From positions 8,897,878-8,961,877 of the forward strand of contig LR746264.1 in assembly GCA_902729315.2 (NCBI GenBank): DNA of 64,000 nucleotides. The letters run 5' to 3'. A program made the translations under genes and the position numbers. Numbering within the stretch: the stretch's first letter is position 1; every line of letters starts with the position of its first letter. The notes below the pieces were generated by a model that had not been told where the DNA came from, searched no databases, and saw nothing but the letters and a program-made list of their open reading frames with translations. The DNA comes from Spirodela intermedia (taxonomy: Eukaryota > Streptophyta > Magnoliopsida > Alismatales > Araceae). Of the stretch, positions 1 to 14,136 are shown piece after piece.

Positions 1-2
1 TT

Positions 3-3000
3 CCAGCTACAGAACGGCTTTTCCCTGTTGCTGACGCAACAACCTTTTTCACTGATTTACATCGCATCCTAAAGGTAATTGCTGCGGGTAATATCAGAAC
101 AGTATGCCATCGTCGGTTAGTTCTTCTAGAGCAGGTGATAATATATCCTCTTTTTGGATCATTTGACTGTCATTTTCTTGCAATGCTTACAGACTGATCT
201 GGTTAATTTTTTTTACAGAAATTCAATCTGCACTTGATGCTAAATGCAGATGCTGAATTCCTTGCTCAGAAAAGTGCACCTCATCGTGATTTCTATAATG
301 TGAGGAAGGTTGATACTCATGTTCATCATTCAGCATGCATGAACCAGAAGCATCTCTTAAGGTTCATTAAGTCGAAGCTAAGGAAAGAGCCTGATGAGGT
401 ACACACGCTTATCATGTGAACATGGTCCAATTTTTTATGATATTTTACCTTTGAAAAGGAGATTGTTCATGTAGAAAGGGTTTCAATAAGACGAATCAGA
501 TCAGGGTTTTGTGGAAAAGAGAGAAAGGAAAAAAATGAGACATTACCAGATTGCCTAATGACAGATTCTTCATCCCTTTCCTTTTCTATTTAATTTCATC
601 CTTTAAGCTCTGACGACCTATCTTTGCTGTTTTGGATATTTAATAAGCTGATCCTTCGGTTTCTTGGCTCATGTGTGTCACAGAAATAACATAAGAATTA
701 GGATGACGTATTCCCTTCTCTTATTTGGCATTTTGAACAGTCCAGGGTAGATGCTGTTAGTCCCTCCCCCTCTCTGCCATTTTGATTAGTATTGGAAATA
801 AGTTTTTTCATCTTTGATGTACTGATCTCTCTCACCTCTCCGCACCGAATTAGAGATTCTAAGGAGATGGTTTCTACATCTCTGCTTACATTCTTCAAGG
901 GGTTACAGTGGCAACATCACTAAGGACTAGGGCAGAAGTGATTAACTGTGTACGTCCATAGATTTTCTCCACCTGCAAACTAGATGTTTGTGCAGTCAAA
1001 AGTATCTGCTCTTCTCATCCTTTCCTGTATGCTACAGTCTCAGTGGTAATATCAGTGAGATATTGGGAACAATGCCAAAGTGATAAGTTGCTTCACTTAT
1101 AACAGCCAGCCTCACCTGCAACTACATGGTTGCCTCTGCATTAATACAGAAGTGATGAGCTTCTTCACTTCCATAACCAACCTCTTCTGTTACTTATATT
1201 CTTGTGGACCCGTGGACCTCTGCTCCTCATCCTTCCCAGAATGTCTCACTATCCACATGATTATCTATCATGGGAATCCAGGGCCCAAGTGTTGCATCCT
1301 TTCAGTGGGAAAGTGTGCAGTGGCTCCTTTCTCTTGCTTTTATTTCTTGCAATTCTCATAATTGGATTTTTTATTATTACTATTGTGTGTGAAAGATGAA
1401 TTCAATACTGATACTTAATAACAGTTGCAACTGAACTTGTTTCCTGGTGTCTCATTTCCACTTTGAAGTTTTTGCATATAAAACCTTGTGTCTTTACGGT
1501 AAAGCATACTCCGTGATTATTAGTATGACTCATGTTTCCGGGTTTTCGTGTATCTCAAAATTAAGGTTTTTTTGATAATTCTTACCAGTCTCTTGAAATT
1601 TCTTGCTGTAAGGTTATGCTGGAGTCTTGAAATTTAATCAGCTGATCCTTACCACTCAAGTTTTTTTTTCTTTGTCAACTGGTCTGATAATCAGTTTTGT
1701 TCTCACTAAGGTTTAAATACGGTATCATTTCATTTATTGTTGAATGATGCTGCTTATTTCGAGATTTCTTGCACCTTATATTCATTTAAGCCATACTTAA
1801 ATTGTGCAATTAATTCATATTTGCTCGACGTGAAAACCCGCACTGCTTCATTTAGCTTAAATTCAAATGAAATTTTATATCTTTAAGTCACAACGAAGAA
1901 GTTAATTATTTTTGTAAGTAATCGTCCTTATAGTTTATTTAACAACTTTACCTAGTACATTTATATCTACAAAGCAATATTCTTTGAATGCTCTCTTATT
2001 CTAGGAGGCAGTTTTTTTGTCATGTTTTATTTCTTTGGTTATCCTTGGTGTTACCAAAATGCCAGAGGTATTAACCTTATTTCTATCTGTAAACGTTATG
2101 CATGCCAGCAAGAGGACAGTGAGAAAGTAATAGTGCCAAACGTGAGCTTGATGCTTAATCTTAGGTATCTTGACATTTGTTAATGTCCTTAGGTGGTCAT
2201 ATTCCGAGATGGAACCTATCTGACGCTGAAAGAGGTTTTTGAGAGTTTGGATTTGACGGGGTAATCAAGAATCCTTTTCAACTCTGAACTGATTTTTTCT
2301 ATTTTTTACTTCCTGGAACATGCCCTCCTTATTTTCTGATGGCAGGTATGACCTAAATGTAGACTTGCTGGATGTTCATGCGGATAAGAGCACATTCCAT
2401 CGCTTTGACAAATTTAATCTCAAGTACAATCCCTGTGGTCAGAGTAGGCTACGGGAGATATTTCTTAAGCAAGAGAATCTCATTCAGGGTAACACGTCCT
2501 CATTTACAATATTTTGAGCACATTTTCTTGTTTTTCTGGATCTATTCTAAAACGTTTGGAATCGAGCGTCATTCTAGAAAAAAAAAAAATTGTCCCCTGA
2601 AAAGTATGCTGAGCCGTAGAAATAACCGTTATTTTGGATCTAGATAGACTTATCAAGTATACTAACTATTTTTGACTGTCGGCATAGATCCTTCCTGTAC
2701 ACCTGTAAATTTGAACGCCGTTTCCTTGCAACATTTTGTAGTTGGTGGACTGCAGATATCAACCTTTAAAGCATATTGTGGCTCCTTCCCGACAATGTAC
2801 CCTCGTTTCTGGAAAACTCTTATGCGTTCTTTAAAATTAATAATGATTTAATTTTCTTCTCTATTCTCTCTTTCTGAATAATTTTTTTAGTATCAATCAC
2901 TGGACCCAGGCTGAGATTCTTTTTCCTGGATGTCAATTTGATAGATTTCTCTGATCCACATGTAATCAACTCTGGCTGATCCCGGGACAGGTTTTGTTTT

Positions 3001-6000
3001 CCGTACTAATGAGACGCGTCTATGAAACCCCCTGCTTTCATACTGTGAATCTGATTATGGCTGAATTGTTAGTGTACGATGTCATTATTTACTACATCCA
3101 AAATGAGGGGATAAAAACTTGAGCACAACTTTGACGTTTACAAGCACAAATGGATTGGTTGTTGTCACCAAATTATATTGTTAACTTGGAGGTTGAATGA
3201 GAAGAATTACTATAACTGCCGAATTAAATGTTAAGATTGGGCCGGCAGACTTGCTGCTGCTTAGTCTGACTTTTGTGTGTTGGATATCTTTGTCTAGGTA
3301 CACACACTTGGACCAATAAAGTTAACAAGACTGTTAAAGGGAATGTATTGCTTTTCGAGTTTTATCTAAAAACTTGTCCAAGCCAGGAACGCCTCTCCAC
3401 AATTTGTCGTTGTTGTTTCTTTTTCTTTGTCTTTGTCTCAATCAAATATTGCTTAGATTAACCATGGCTAAAGCATTTGCCTACAAAGTTTTGCTGTTCT
3501 GCTGGTGGGTTTTCACGAGCATTGGTTGGCACCTGAATTTAGCAAAAAGGAAGATGAGTAATTGGGTGGAACTTGGATAAAGTCGAAGGGTATTCAAATT
3601 CCCTGATTTAATCAACGACTCTAATTTGATTTGAATAGAAAGTACATTCGTCTAACGTTTTAACGTGCTCGGACAGTGATTTTGGGAGGACCTGGTATCT
3701 CCAAGGCAGGCCAAAAACTGCACGTGGAACACTGAATTAAGGCTGAAACTTAAACAAACCTCAGAGCTTGGAAGTAGCGGAGTTTATTGGACAAAACTTT
3801 TACGTATTATTTTTTTTATAATTTCTAGCACATAGGCAACTTCTTTTTTGCTGAAATCTAGTCAATCCTCCTACTTGCATTGATTAAGCCGCTCTTGTGG
3901 TTCCTCAGCACGTTTATGGCATTACGTCCACTACCCCTGACCGTTTAGTTAATTTTTTGCATTTTTCATATAATCTTAATATTTGGTTACTTTGTTTTTA
4001 TTTTTGGTATATTTTCCAGTAAATATTTTACGGATATGTCGATGTTCATCAGGTCGCTTTCTTGCTGAAGTGACGAAAGAAGTGTTCTCTGATCTAGCTG
4101 CAAGTAAATACCAGGTACTTTCCTACTGAAGGCGAATACATGTCACCACATTGTCTTATCTATACACATTGCTCAATATGCGCGAGTTATGCTCTTGACA
4201 TTGTGGTTAGTCTACGCAGTGTTTCTTTTTATTTGTTTACATCCATTTCACAAGAAGGAAGAGATTACATTTTTAAAATCCTTGTTAAGGCCGCTGTGGA
4301 TGTCTTGTATACATGTAGGTTCTTGGATTTTGCCCCTTTTAAGCATTGCTCATGGACATGGAGGATTCCGTATTTCTTCTTGGGATTTCTGGGTATGCCC
4401 CTGGTGCTTGGTGAGGGTGTTGGAGTTGTTGGCTGTTATTTATTTTTGTTTGCATTGGGTGGGGTCTATTAATACATACGTTCTCACATGGCTCTTAATA
4501 AATCTTGGCCCCAGCTTCGCTTTCACCCTGATTGGTGTTTGAACATGCCTTTGTGTTTAGCAAGGCACACAAGTTTTCATGTCATCATCAAGTTTAAAGT
4601 GTCATTGGTTGACTGATCAGCTGACATATAAACTAGGAACAAAGAGAAAAATAACCCATTAGGATGCCTCAAGTGAGAAAATAATTTTTTTGGAGAAAAT
4701 TCAATACCTGTCCTATCCTACCAGGTATTTTAAGAAACTGTCTTATTTTTTTGGGAAATTGTTTGTAGAGGGTCCATATCTTTTTTCTGTGATTTTAGTT
4801 TTGTATCTGTACTTTTACTCGTTTTTTATGTTTTCTATATTACTGATTCCTAGGAGGCCAGCTGAGCTCAATGCATATAGATAAAATATATTTATATATT
4901 ATATTCCACAAACCTATCCCAGATGAGGCCAACAAACCTTTTCAAATAATTATATATCAGCTCACTCTTGTCTTGTTATTACTTGGCATTTATGCTTGTC
5001 TAATTGTTGGTCTCACCCTTTTTGCAGATGGCAGAGTATAGAATATCGATATATGGTAGGAAGCAGAGTGAGTGGGATCAACTTGCCAGCTGGATCGTCA
5101 ATAATGATTTATACAGTGGAAATGTGGTTTGGTTGATTCAGGTCTGTGTGTTGATTTGTTGAATTTCGTTGTCCCATTTCATACTTGATCATGGCAATGC
5201 ATTCATGGGTATGAAACAGATTCACATATGCCTCTGTTAATTCTTTTGCAGCTTCCAAGATTATACAACGTGTACAAGGAATTGGGGATTGTAACATCAT
5301 TCCAGAACATTCTTGACAACATTTTCCTCCCACTTTTTGAGGTCACTGTTAATCCAGATTCACATCCTCAATTGCACGTTTTCTTGAAGCAGGTAAAGCT
5401 AAATGCAATTTTTTCTGATTTTATTTTGTTACCACTGGCCTGACACACTATGAAAAAGTATCACTGGCTTGTTCAAATTAATTCACATGAAAATTTTCTA
5501 AAGTAAATTACGGTGTTTTTATAAACAATGTCTTTTAATTGTTTCTTTCCATCGGGTTGTGTGACTTTCAGACGTTGGGTGAGTTTCAATTGAGCTGAGA
5601 GATGCAGGGGATCATTGTTAGACGAAATGTATTTGAGAAATTTGACAGTTTAGCTTGCTGAGGTAGGAGGAGAGTGTAGTATGTGTCCTTGGTCTGTATC
5701 CTCTCTTGCTGGTTTGTTCTTCCGGCTTCAGGGAAGTGGCATTTGGAGTGTCTGGGTCCTGTTTCATGCACGTGGCTATCCTTTTAGCTGATACGAACAT
5801 TATTACTAGCTCTGATTAGATCTGTATCATGTCTGTATTAACAGACGTGATAATTGATTCACTCCATTTTTCATATCTCAGTCAGTTTTACAAGACCCTT
5901 CTTTTGTTGTGATGATTGTAAGATTTGTTTGAGTTTTTGTTCAACAATTGCTGATTCTGAATGTTTACTAAGAATCTGATGGTCATATGAAATATTTCAG

Positions 6001-8538
6001 ACTCTCCACCATGTGTGGCCTTTTGGATATCGAGGATAATAGCAGTAGTTGCTTTTGTCCATGCCGCTTTTTTGGTGATTTAAATGCAGGACTTGTGAGC
6101 TTTCCTGTATATTTACGTTGATATTCTTGTTTACAAATGAACAAAACTTGCTAGACAATTATGACTGCGACCCAACCGATATCTTGTTTTTTCGTTATTG
6201 GCTTTGAGACTCGATTCGGATGTTGCTTTGGAAAAGTTTACGGAACAGATTTAATTGTAGAAATCTAAAAAAAAAGCTTCTTACCAGATGGCCCGCAAAG
6301 TAGTTCTTTTATCTCTCAACAATCTCCAAGATTTCAGGAGTCTAAGATTCTCACCAGGAATATTCTCGAGCTTGCAGCTTTGGCTGAATAGATGAGAGAA
6401 TTTGTAGGGAACAGTCGTGAAAGCTAAAGCGTTCCCAAATTACATTACATGCATCTGATTTTATTTTTTTCCGTTATTCTTCCTAATGATTATTTTGTGA
6501 CCTAGGTTTATTAGAGGTGACATGTGGGTTATGTGGAAAATTTCCAGGTTGTGGGATTGGACCTAGTGGACGATGAAAGTAAGCCTGAGAGACGACCGAC
6601 AAAGCATATGCCAACACCAGCTCAGTGGACAAATATTTTTAATCCTGCATTTTCATACTATGCATACTACTGCTATGCAAATTTATACACGCTAAACAAG
6701 GTAAGAATCAAGCCCCAAATGGTATCAAATCCTTTCAAATAATTCAAATTGTTACAAGACGCGGAATTATATCTTACTAAGATAACAGTTTAGATCATTA
6801 AAGTTTATGGCCGGCTTTGAACGCTATACATTTTGATAATCTCTATTAATGCCACCAGCTCCGTGAATCGAAGGGCATGACAACCATCAAATTCCGTCCA
6901 CACTCTGGTGAGGTAGTAATCGTACCCATTTTACTCATTTCCATGTATTTTATGGTCCACCAATTTTGAATTTTATGACGTACTCTTTGTTGTGACCAGG
7001 CTGGTGATATTGACCACCTTGCTGCCACCTTTCTCACGGCTCACAATATTGCTCATGGTATCAATTTGAGGAAGTCACCTGTCCTGCAGTACTTGTATTA
7101 TCTTGCACAGGTATATGAAGTGCTCTTCCAAGTCTTTTGTTCCCTACTTGCTCTCCTTTCGTTTTATTCTTCTGGACCTTTCTCATTTTGCTCACACGCT
7201 AGTATTTATTTTCCATCATTTTGAATCTATCGATAAAGCAGAGGTCTTTCATTTACTCTTCAACTGGTACTCATTCTTGAGCGATGCCCAAATTCTAACT
7301 CATGGAATTTTCTTCTTCTTTTTCTTTTCCTTTTTTTTCAGATTGGTTTGGCAATGTCTCCTTTGAGCAACAACTCCCTATTTCTAGATTATCACCGAAA
7401 CCCTTTTCCCGTTTTTTTTATGCGGGGCCTCAATGTTTCTCTCTCTACCGACGATCCTCTCCAGATACACTTGACAAAGGAACCGTTAGTGGAGGAATAT
7501 AGTATTGCGGCTTCGGTATATGCATGGGCTACCTCCCACACCCTCCGCACCTTTCATTTCAGGAAATATGAAAGGAAGTTCCACTTTTTCTTTTACTTGC
7601 AGGTATGGAAGCTAAGCTCGTCCGATATATGTGAGATAGCCCGTAACTCGGTCTACCAATCTGGGTTTTCACATGCTCTGAAGGTATGTGACAAATGTAT
7701 GATGCATTGGGTTGTTGAGCCAATCCTGTCAGAGAATGTTAGAATCTTCCTTTAGACATTAGCTGCTCATGGGCTGCATGCATGCATGTAGCCACAAGTG
7801 TTTTTATTTTATTTTATTTTATTTTATTTTATTTTATTTATGAGATATAATGGATATCCTTGTTATTTTCTCTTGTATGTAGCACATGAGGTTGATTTTC
7901 TGAGATAAAAAGGTCAGAAGATACGAATCTATCACAAATGACAGTGACAAGAAGGCAATAGCAAATTAATATTCCATATGGGAGCATCAGTTTATTCTGT
8001 TCCACACTTCAAGAACCCTATGATAATAAATTACAACACCTTGTAGATTTATTAGGAATATTCCAGCAATACATTCATCCATCAAGAGTTGTGCATTTTT
8101 ACTCTCATCATCTTCGCATTATGCTCTGCTCTTTCTGCTGTTGCGATTGAACTGTTCGAGCGCTTAAAGCCGCCATCATGGAACGTTTTCTCTAGTAGAC
8201 ATTTGTTACTGCTGCTGACCCGTGACTTCGGAATCTACAAAAGTTCTGACAAGTAGTACTCGTTTGTTCAGTCCCACTGGATTGGAAAAATGTACTACAA
8301 GCGCGGGCCAGATGGAAACGACATCCATAAGACGAATGTGCCTCATATCCGAATCGAATTCCGTGATATGGTACGTGTATCCCACTGAAGCCGTTCATCC
8401 CCGTCGGTCGTCCCCTGGCTTTCCTCTCAGTCCATGAGGCATCTGTTGACAATGTCACGATTCTTGTAGATATGGAGAGAGGAGATGCAGCTGGTGTTTC
8501 TGGGCAAGCCTGACTTGCCTGAAGAGACGGACCCGTGA
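3..8538 (+). CDS. AMPD/FAC1: AMP deaminase, C-terminal 526 residues (5' end outside window)
   Basis: Converts AMP to IMP and ammonia in purine salvage; the plant enzyme (embryonic factor 1 type) carries an N-terminal membrane anchor, which lies outside this window. Exons read as 3-134, 219-398, 2193-2260, 2346-2488, 4053-4114, 5028-5141, 5252-5392, 6548-6700, 6859-6912, 7000-7110, 7342-7515, 7603-7683, 8272-8370 and 8470-8538. All have GT..AG borders and join in frame (1581 nt, TGA at 8536-8538). The metal-binding HxH is in [17 protein letters not shown] (second exon). The later catalytic motifs are [20 protein letters not shown] and [11 protein letters not shown]. The C-terminal tail ends EETDP. 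The product follows plant FAC1 along its whole length with no break or stop, so it looks functional. The 5' exons and promoter are not in this window. Confidence 0.96.
7801..7840. repeat. (TTTTA)n microsatellite
   Basis: About eight tandem TTTTA units lie in the penultimate AMP deaminase intron, between the exons at 7603-7683 and 8272-8370. A simple sequence repeat with no sign of function. Confidence 0.9.
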
Positions 8539-9161
8539 GTGTCATCTCCTTCGTCGTTTCTTCGGTAAGTTCTACAGCACCTTCAAGAATCGTATCCTCG
8601 CACGGCAGCCCAGAATTTCTTTCTTCTGGGGGGGGGAGGGGGGGAAATATGCAATTTTATATGATCAATCATATCGTTGGATTCCAGATTTTGGTGGTTT
8701 CTATACGTGTTAAACGCCGAACTGCCCGGTGAAATTCTCCAGCATAACATGAATAAACCGAAGATATTCAGGAATCGATGGATCTCATGTTCTTGGGAGG
8801 GGCCCCCAATTATACAAGTTTTCAGCTGTTTGCCTTCTTTGGACTCCGTATTCCTGTTTATTACGTCGCCGTGATTGAGCTCAGCTGGAATATTTACGCT
8901 GTGGATCCTCTCTTGTTGCACTTTTAGGCTTATATTTTCCAAGTGGATGGTCGATGGGCTCTTTCGAGTGCAACATCCTGTGGTGGCAGTGCATGAGTCA
9001 GGGAAATAATTAGCCCCGTTTGCCTTAAGCGTAGGGCCCCACCGGATGATCCACGTTGCATGGTCTCCAGTGTCGGTGGAGCCAGACTTTTCCCCTTTCC
9101 ATCCCCTCTGACCAACACCAACTTTCCCGATACTTGTACTCTTCCACGCCCAAGAAAAGAC

Positions 9162-9250
9162 CCTCTCTCTCTCTCTCTCTCTCCGATAACAAAGACCGTG
9201 TAGGCAATGTCCGTGGTCGAGCTGGTTCGCTTTCTCCTTCCGGGTATCCC

Positions 9251-9286
<36 letters not shown>

Positions 9287-9399
9287 AAAACAAAGACCAT
9301 GTCGGCAATGTCTGTTGTCGGGTTGGCTCGGTTTCTCTTTGCCAGGGCCCCGTCCACTCTCTATCTTTATTTATATATATATATAGAGAGAGAGAGAGA
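9162..9399. repeat. CT microsatellites and TA/GA tract
   Basis: Two pure CT runs (about 9162-9183 and 9252-9283) flank a near-duplicated sentence: the words around 'aaagaccgtgtaggcaatgtc' and 'aaagaccatgtcggcaatgtc' recur about 115 bp apart. A TA run followed by a GA run ends the cluster at about 9371-9399. This looks like a local duplication that carried its own CT tract. Confidence 0.85.
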
Positions 9400-10089
9400 T
9401 ATAACCCTGATGCTTTTGCTCAGTCTAATGCCGTGGATGACCCCGTGTTTACATTTCTCATCAATACCGTTCTCTGATATTAGTGTACGCAGTTCCGATC
9501 AGGGCCGTGGGGGATGGCTGACGGTCTTTAGGCGACAAGCTTCTCCCATGGCAGCATCAGCCTACAAATGGATCCACTCTGGATTGTTTAGTCTTCTAAA
9601 CAGAGCCATCGCCATAGCCAGATTAGCAGCGTCCTTTTTGCGCGAAGAGAGCTGAAGCTGTCATCACCGTCCACGGACGTCCATATCTCTCCGGGATGTA
9701 CCTTGGCCGCCAGATTAGGTGGCGGACTCCCGTTCCTGATATCGATCAAAGGGATGGATGCACAGAGGGTGTCGTGTCCGGTTCGGTGGATTGACCGACG
9801 AAGTTCCTAAGACCCAAATCGAGGCGTTGACATCTAAAGATCGAGAATGAGAGAAACGATCTTGCTCCCCGGGGGGCACCGGAGGGAGGGGGATTCTTGA
9901 GAAGAAGGCCCTAATCTGCTCGCACTTTTACTAAAAATATGAGCTTTTGGAACGTCAGAGAGCAAGAGTTTACTGGTTTTTCGTCTGTTCCTAGGCGTGT
10001 TACCGTCACTGCTTCAAGCCCATCCGTGTTACCAATTCGCCATCCGAGGGGCTTACCTTTAACTTCCAATGTAGGGTTGCCGTTCAAGT

Positions 10090-10676
10090 TTGAACCTTCA
10101 CCGGTATCTCGTCCTCATACATCCTATGTGAGCCCTTCACTGCCCGCGGAATGGGATGGATGCCTCTCTAACCTACTTATCCAGGCTCTGGCAACCTTCT
10201 AGCTCTGAGCAAGTTTCCATTTAAAGATTGATCCTCACGTGGATTCTGTCCTCATTCAGCTCGTGTGGTGGAACCAGGATCACGAGCACCTATTCATTCT
10301 GAATCTTCGCCCGGATTCTGTCCTCGTACATCACATCCGACCTCACTGGTTTAAGTTGGGCGTCAGTTCACCATCTGATGAGTTCATAGCTCGAACCCGG
10401 CTTTGAACCGTCACCGGGACTCCGTCCTCATACATCCCATGAGTGTATTTGGTCGAGAAATCGGAGGCGACTGCTTGGTAGCTCACTGTCTGAGATCCCT
10501 GTTGAGAGCAGAATATTCCCATTCGAGTGTGGTCATTCGCGAGAATTCTGTCCCCTTGAATCTTCCCAAATTCTGGGCCGCCATTGCAGCTCTCCACCTG
10601 GCAGCGTCGCAGCCGCAGGCCACCATACTGCCTGAGACGTATGAACCTTCACCGGTATCACGTCCCTATACATCGT
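10090..10676. repeat. Degenerate ~40 bp repeat family, about five copies
   Basis: A phrase resembling GAACCTTCACCGGTAT followed by CGTCCTCATACATCC recurs near 10091-10130, 10403-10440 and 10640-10675, with weaker copies near 10231-10255 and 10301-10336. Copies have the same orientation but irregular spacing (about 70-240 bp), so this is a dispersed local family and not a clean tandem array. It does not belong to any repeat family I know. Confidence 0.55.
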
Positions 10677-10821
10677 CCGCCAGCTCCAAGATGCCTTCAG
10701 CGATCAGTTCACCGAGAAAAATCCGACCCTACGCTCGTCCTCGCCTTGGCTCCCCGTAGGAGGGCGACCACGCGGGTCACCTCCTGGCCCTCGGGATGAT
10801 AACAGTAGATCGAACCAGTCA

Positions 10822-11107
<286 letters not shown>

Positions 11108-13995
11108 TCTTCAGTAGGGCCCTTTGGCACAGGCTCGCAGATCGCGGTTTTCCGCGTTCTGTCGTCTCCGTAGGTTCTCAACACCTCGCTTTCGGTCTCC
11201 CGCGACCGGGCCCGGGATGCGACGATGCTCCGTCGTCCGCCGGGCGCGAAGTAGACTCGCGCAAGGGATAAGAGCGAAGGAGAGGGGAGGGGATGGAGAA
11301 GTTCGCCGTCGGTGTCATCGACGAGTGGCGTCGATATAGAAAATGGCCGTCAGCTAGGTCCCCGCCGGGAGAAGCCAAGGTAGGACGGCCATCGCTGTCG
11401 CCGGAAAAGGACCCGGCTGAATCAGCTGATCCCGGCTGTGGTTCTCGGAATTCTCTCGATTCTGGGTCGCCAATTAGTATATTCCTCTAGCATATGTCGA
11501 TTCGGAAAACCTCACGGCTTTCCGACCTCAGACTCCATCACCCTTTGCAGAATATTCTATCAGCCCTCCTTGCAGCATCTGGATAGGAATCCCCAAGAAA
11601 ATATCTTGAGAGAGAGAGCGAGAGAAGCGACAATAATGGGGAACCGAACAGCCAAACGAGCACGAGGGAAATGGATAAGGAACCATCTTCTCGATCCTTC
11701 GCCGTGCCGCGTGTGTCCTAACGTGTTCTCTGTCGAGTTTCCGTTTCCACGCCAGCAAGATATGGCCATTGACTTCCCTCCGCCGCGCCGTGGAGATTGA
11801 ACCTTTGGATAATTCTCGATTCCGGGAGTCGACGTCACGCTGTTGTGGACGGCGGAAGTCGGCCGAACTCCTGATTCCAGGAATTAATGTAATAGATGGA
11901 ATCGGGCAAGTGGGGAGAGACGTCCCCCACCGGAGCATCCGTCGTCTACGATCTCGACGTGGGTTGTTCCATTTCGATCCACCCTCTTCAACCTTCCGAA
12001 GAGGGCAGTGAAGGGCTCACTCGCCTAACCATTATCTCCATGGCCAGGTGCGGCGATAGAGAGGACACGGGAGAGAGCTCAGCCCCCGCAAGTACGTGGA
12101 GACATGGGGGCGAGCTCAGCGAGTGACTCGGCTCGACGTTCTGACGAACAGATGACACGCAACAATGGCAAGTTGCACAGTGGTTTAATACCCCGTGACG
12201 CCACCGCCTGCGAGAACCCTGTGATTCCGAAAACGTTTTGACTATATCCGAGGCCAGTCACGGCCGCAATCACTTTTGTAACGTGAAGAAAGCTCGCAAA
12301 ACCCTTTCAATGGCATTAGGTCGCCGCAGTACCGTGCAGGCCCCGGTTTCTCCCTCTCTCTCTCTCTCTTGCTAGGTGGGTATCGTTTCTTTGGGTCATC
12401 TATCTCTGATCAGGAGCGATGATTGTCGAGGAGGAGAGCCAATAATGTGTCGGGATTTAATAACGGATCTCCCCCCCAGCTGGGATCCCGGGTGGAGCAG
12501 GGGGGGATGCAACGAGATACTCTGAATCCCCAGCCACAAGTGGCTAGAATAAAGATAACCATAGAGGAGACGGAAGCCAAATCCAACCGGATTAGACCGA
12601 GAATCCCGATTAGGCAGGGCGAGGTCCGCCGCAAAGCGCAGCGCCGCCGCGCCCAACACACTCGGTCAGCAACCGCGCGTAGTAAAATCACCACTTGTCC
12701 TACTCGCCCCGCCTCGAACTGCCGCCCCCTCCTCACGCCCACCCCCCGCTGCCCCCGCCCCGCCAGGCGCCTCGCCCTCTTCGGCCGTCCTTTGCCGCCC
12801 GTGTGGAGGCGCCCCGCGCCGTGCCGATTCGCCGCGCCGAACAACCCGCGCACGCGCTTATTTTTAACCTCGTCTCCGCCCCCACGGCGACCGGCGCCGC
12901 GCGTCACTCTCGCGGCACGTTGCCCACGCCGGGGTCGCCCCGCTCCCGCCGAGCGATAAGAACCCCCTAAAGGGCGGGTAAACACCCCTCGTGCCCTCGG
13001 CAGTCCTTCCCCTCTCCGACATCAACAGGGTTGCCCATTATGGAAGCTCCCGTCAGCGGCGCTCGAACTCCAGAGGACCCCGGCCTTCCGATAGAGAGTC
13101 GAAGAAGGGTAGCGGGGCATTTGTTTAATGAGCCTCGAAATAATGGGACGTGTGCTTGACAAAGCGTTATCAATACTATAAAGCAAAAGTTCGAAGCCTT
13201 GTATTAACCAAACCTCCATAGGCCGCCAAGGATTAGAAAAATACGTTGGCCCGCCATTAAAAACGTTGCAGAGCTCAGCCGTCTCAGCCACCGAACGGAT
13301 TCAACCGGGGGTAATTACAGCAAAGTAAACAACATTATCCTCACCTCCGCCGATCGCGATCAGCGAGCGATGAACAGCCGACGAATCCGCTCAACGAAGG
13401 AAAAAAAACATCCGATTTTTGTTTCTTACAGCGGCTCTGGGTTTGCGTAAAAAAGGAGGGATTAAGGCGGCCCGTCCACCCCGCATGATGGAGACGGAGG
13501 GTCGGATCCACACGGAACTCGCGAGGATCAGACGTAGGCGGAGGAGAAGATACCGCCGGTTGGGGAATGAACCACAAGATACCGAATTTGTGGCGATCAG
13601 ATGGAGGCACCCCGTCGGGGTTCGCTTCGTATATTCTCTTCTACTAGGGCGGCGCGCTCAGAGCGAGGGAGGGGGCCCATCTTCCGTACGCGCCACCTCC
13701 CCGGCCTGCCGCCTCGCCCCCCTCCCCCCCCCACCTGCGGTGGCGCTTCGTCCGCATGCGCGCGTGGCGACAAGCCGCGACAGCGACGGCGAGGGCGGGC
13801 GGGGCCCTCGCTGACTCGGCTGGCTCCTCGCCGGCGTGGGCGAACGGATAACGCCGCCGTAAGGGCGGACGGCAAGCCAGCCAGCGAAGTCACGGGCAAA
13901 TGACGCGCGGCCAGGTGGAAGACGTCGCCGCCCCGCCCTCCCCCGACGCGATGGAACGGCGCCGCTTGAGTAGATCCTCGCTCCTTCCCTCCGCC

Positions 13996-14003
13996 TATAA
14001 ATA
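13996..14003 (+). promoter_or_regulatory. TATA box of asparagine synthetase gene
   Basis: TATAAATA lies in otherwise GC-rich DNA 134-141 bp before the ATG at 14137. A start about 25-35 bp downstream would give a C/T-rich 5' UTR of roughly 105 nt, which fits the CT-rich leader seen. Confidence 0.75.
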
Positions 14004-14136
14004 CGGGCGCGCCCCGCATGGGACTCCACCAAGCAGCAAGCTATTACTGCTCATCATCTCCCTCCCTTCCCGCCCCCAGTTCAGTCCAGCTCCCCTCCTT
14101 CATCCCGGCCTCCTCCTCCTCCCTCCTCCAGGCACC

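Noticed and set aside
4140-4542. 110- and 117-codon open frames
   Set aside because: They lie within an AMP deaminase intron between well-supported exons, overlap each other, and are hydrophobic T-rich translations.
9056-9655. 199-codon plus-strand frame
   Set aside because: Largely Ser/Leu translation of CT tracts plus a TA/GA run, with no motif or splice context.
12410-12985. Overlapping 178- and 191-codon open frames on opposite strands
   Set aside because: GC-rich DNA has few stop codons. The products are Arg/Pro-rich with no motif and the frames overlap head to head.
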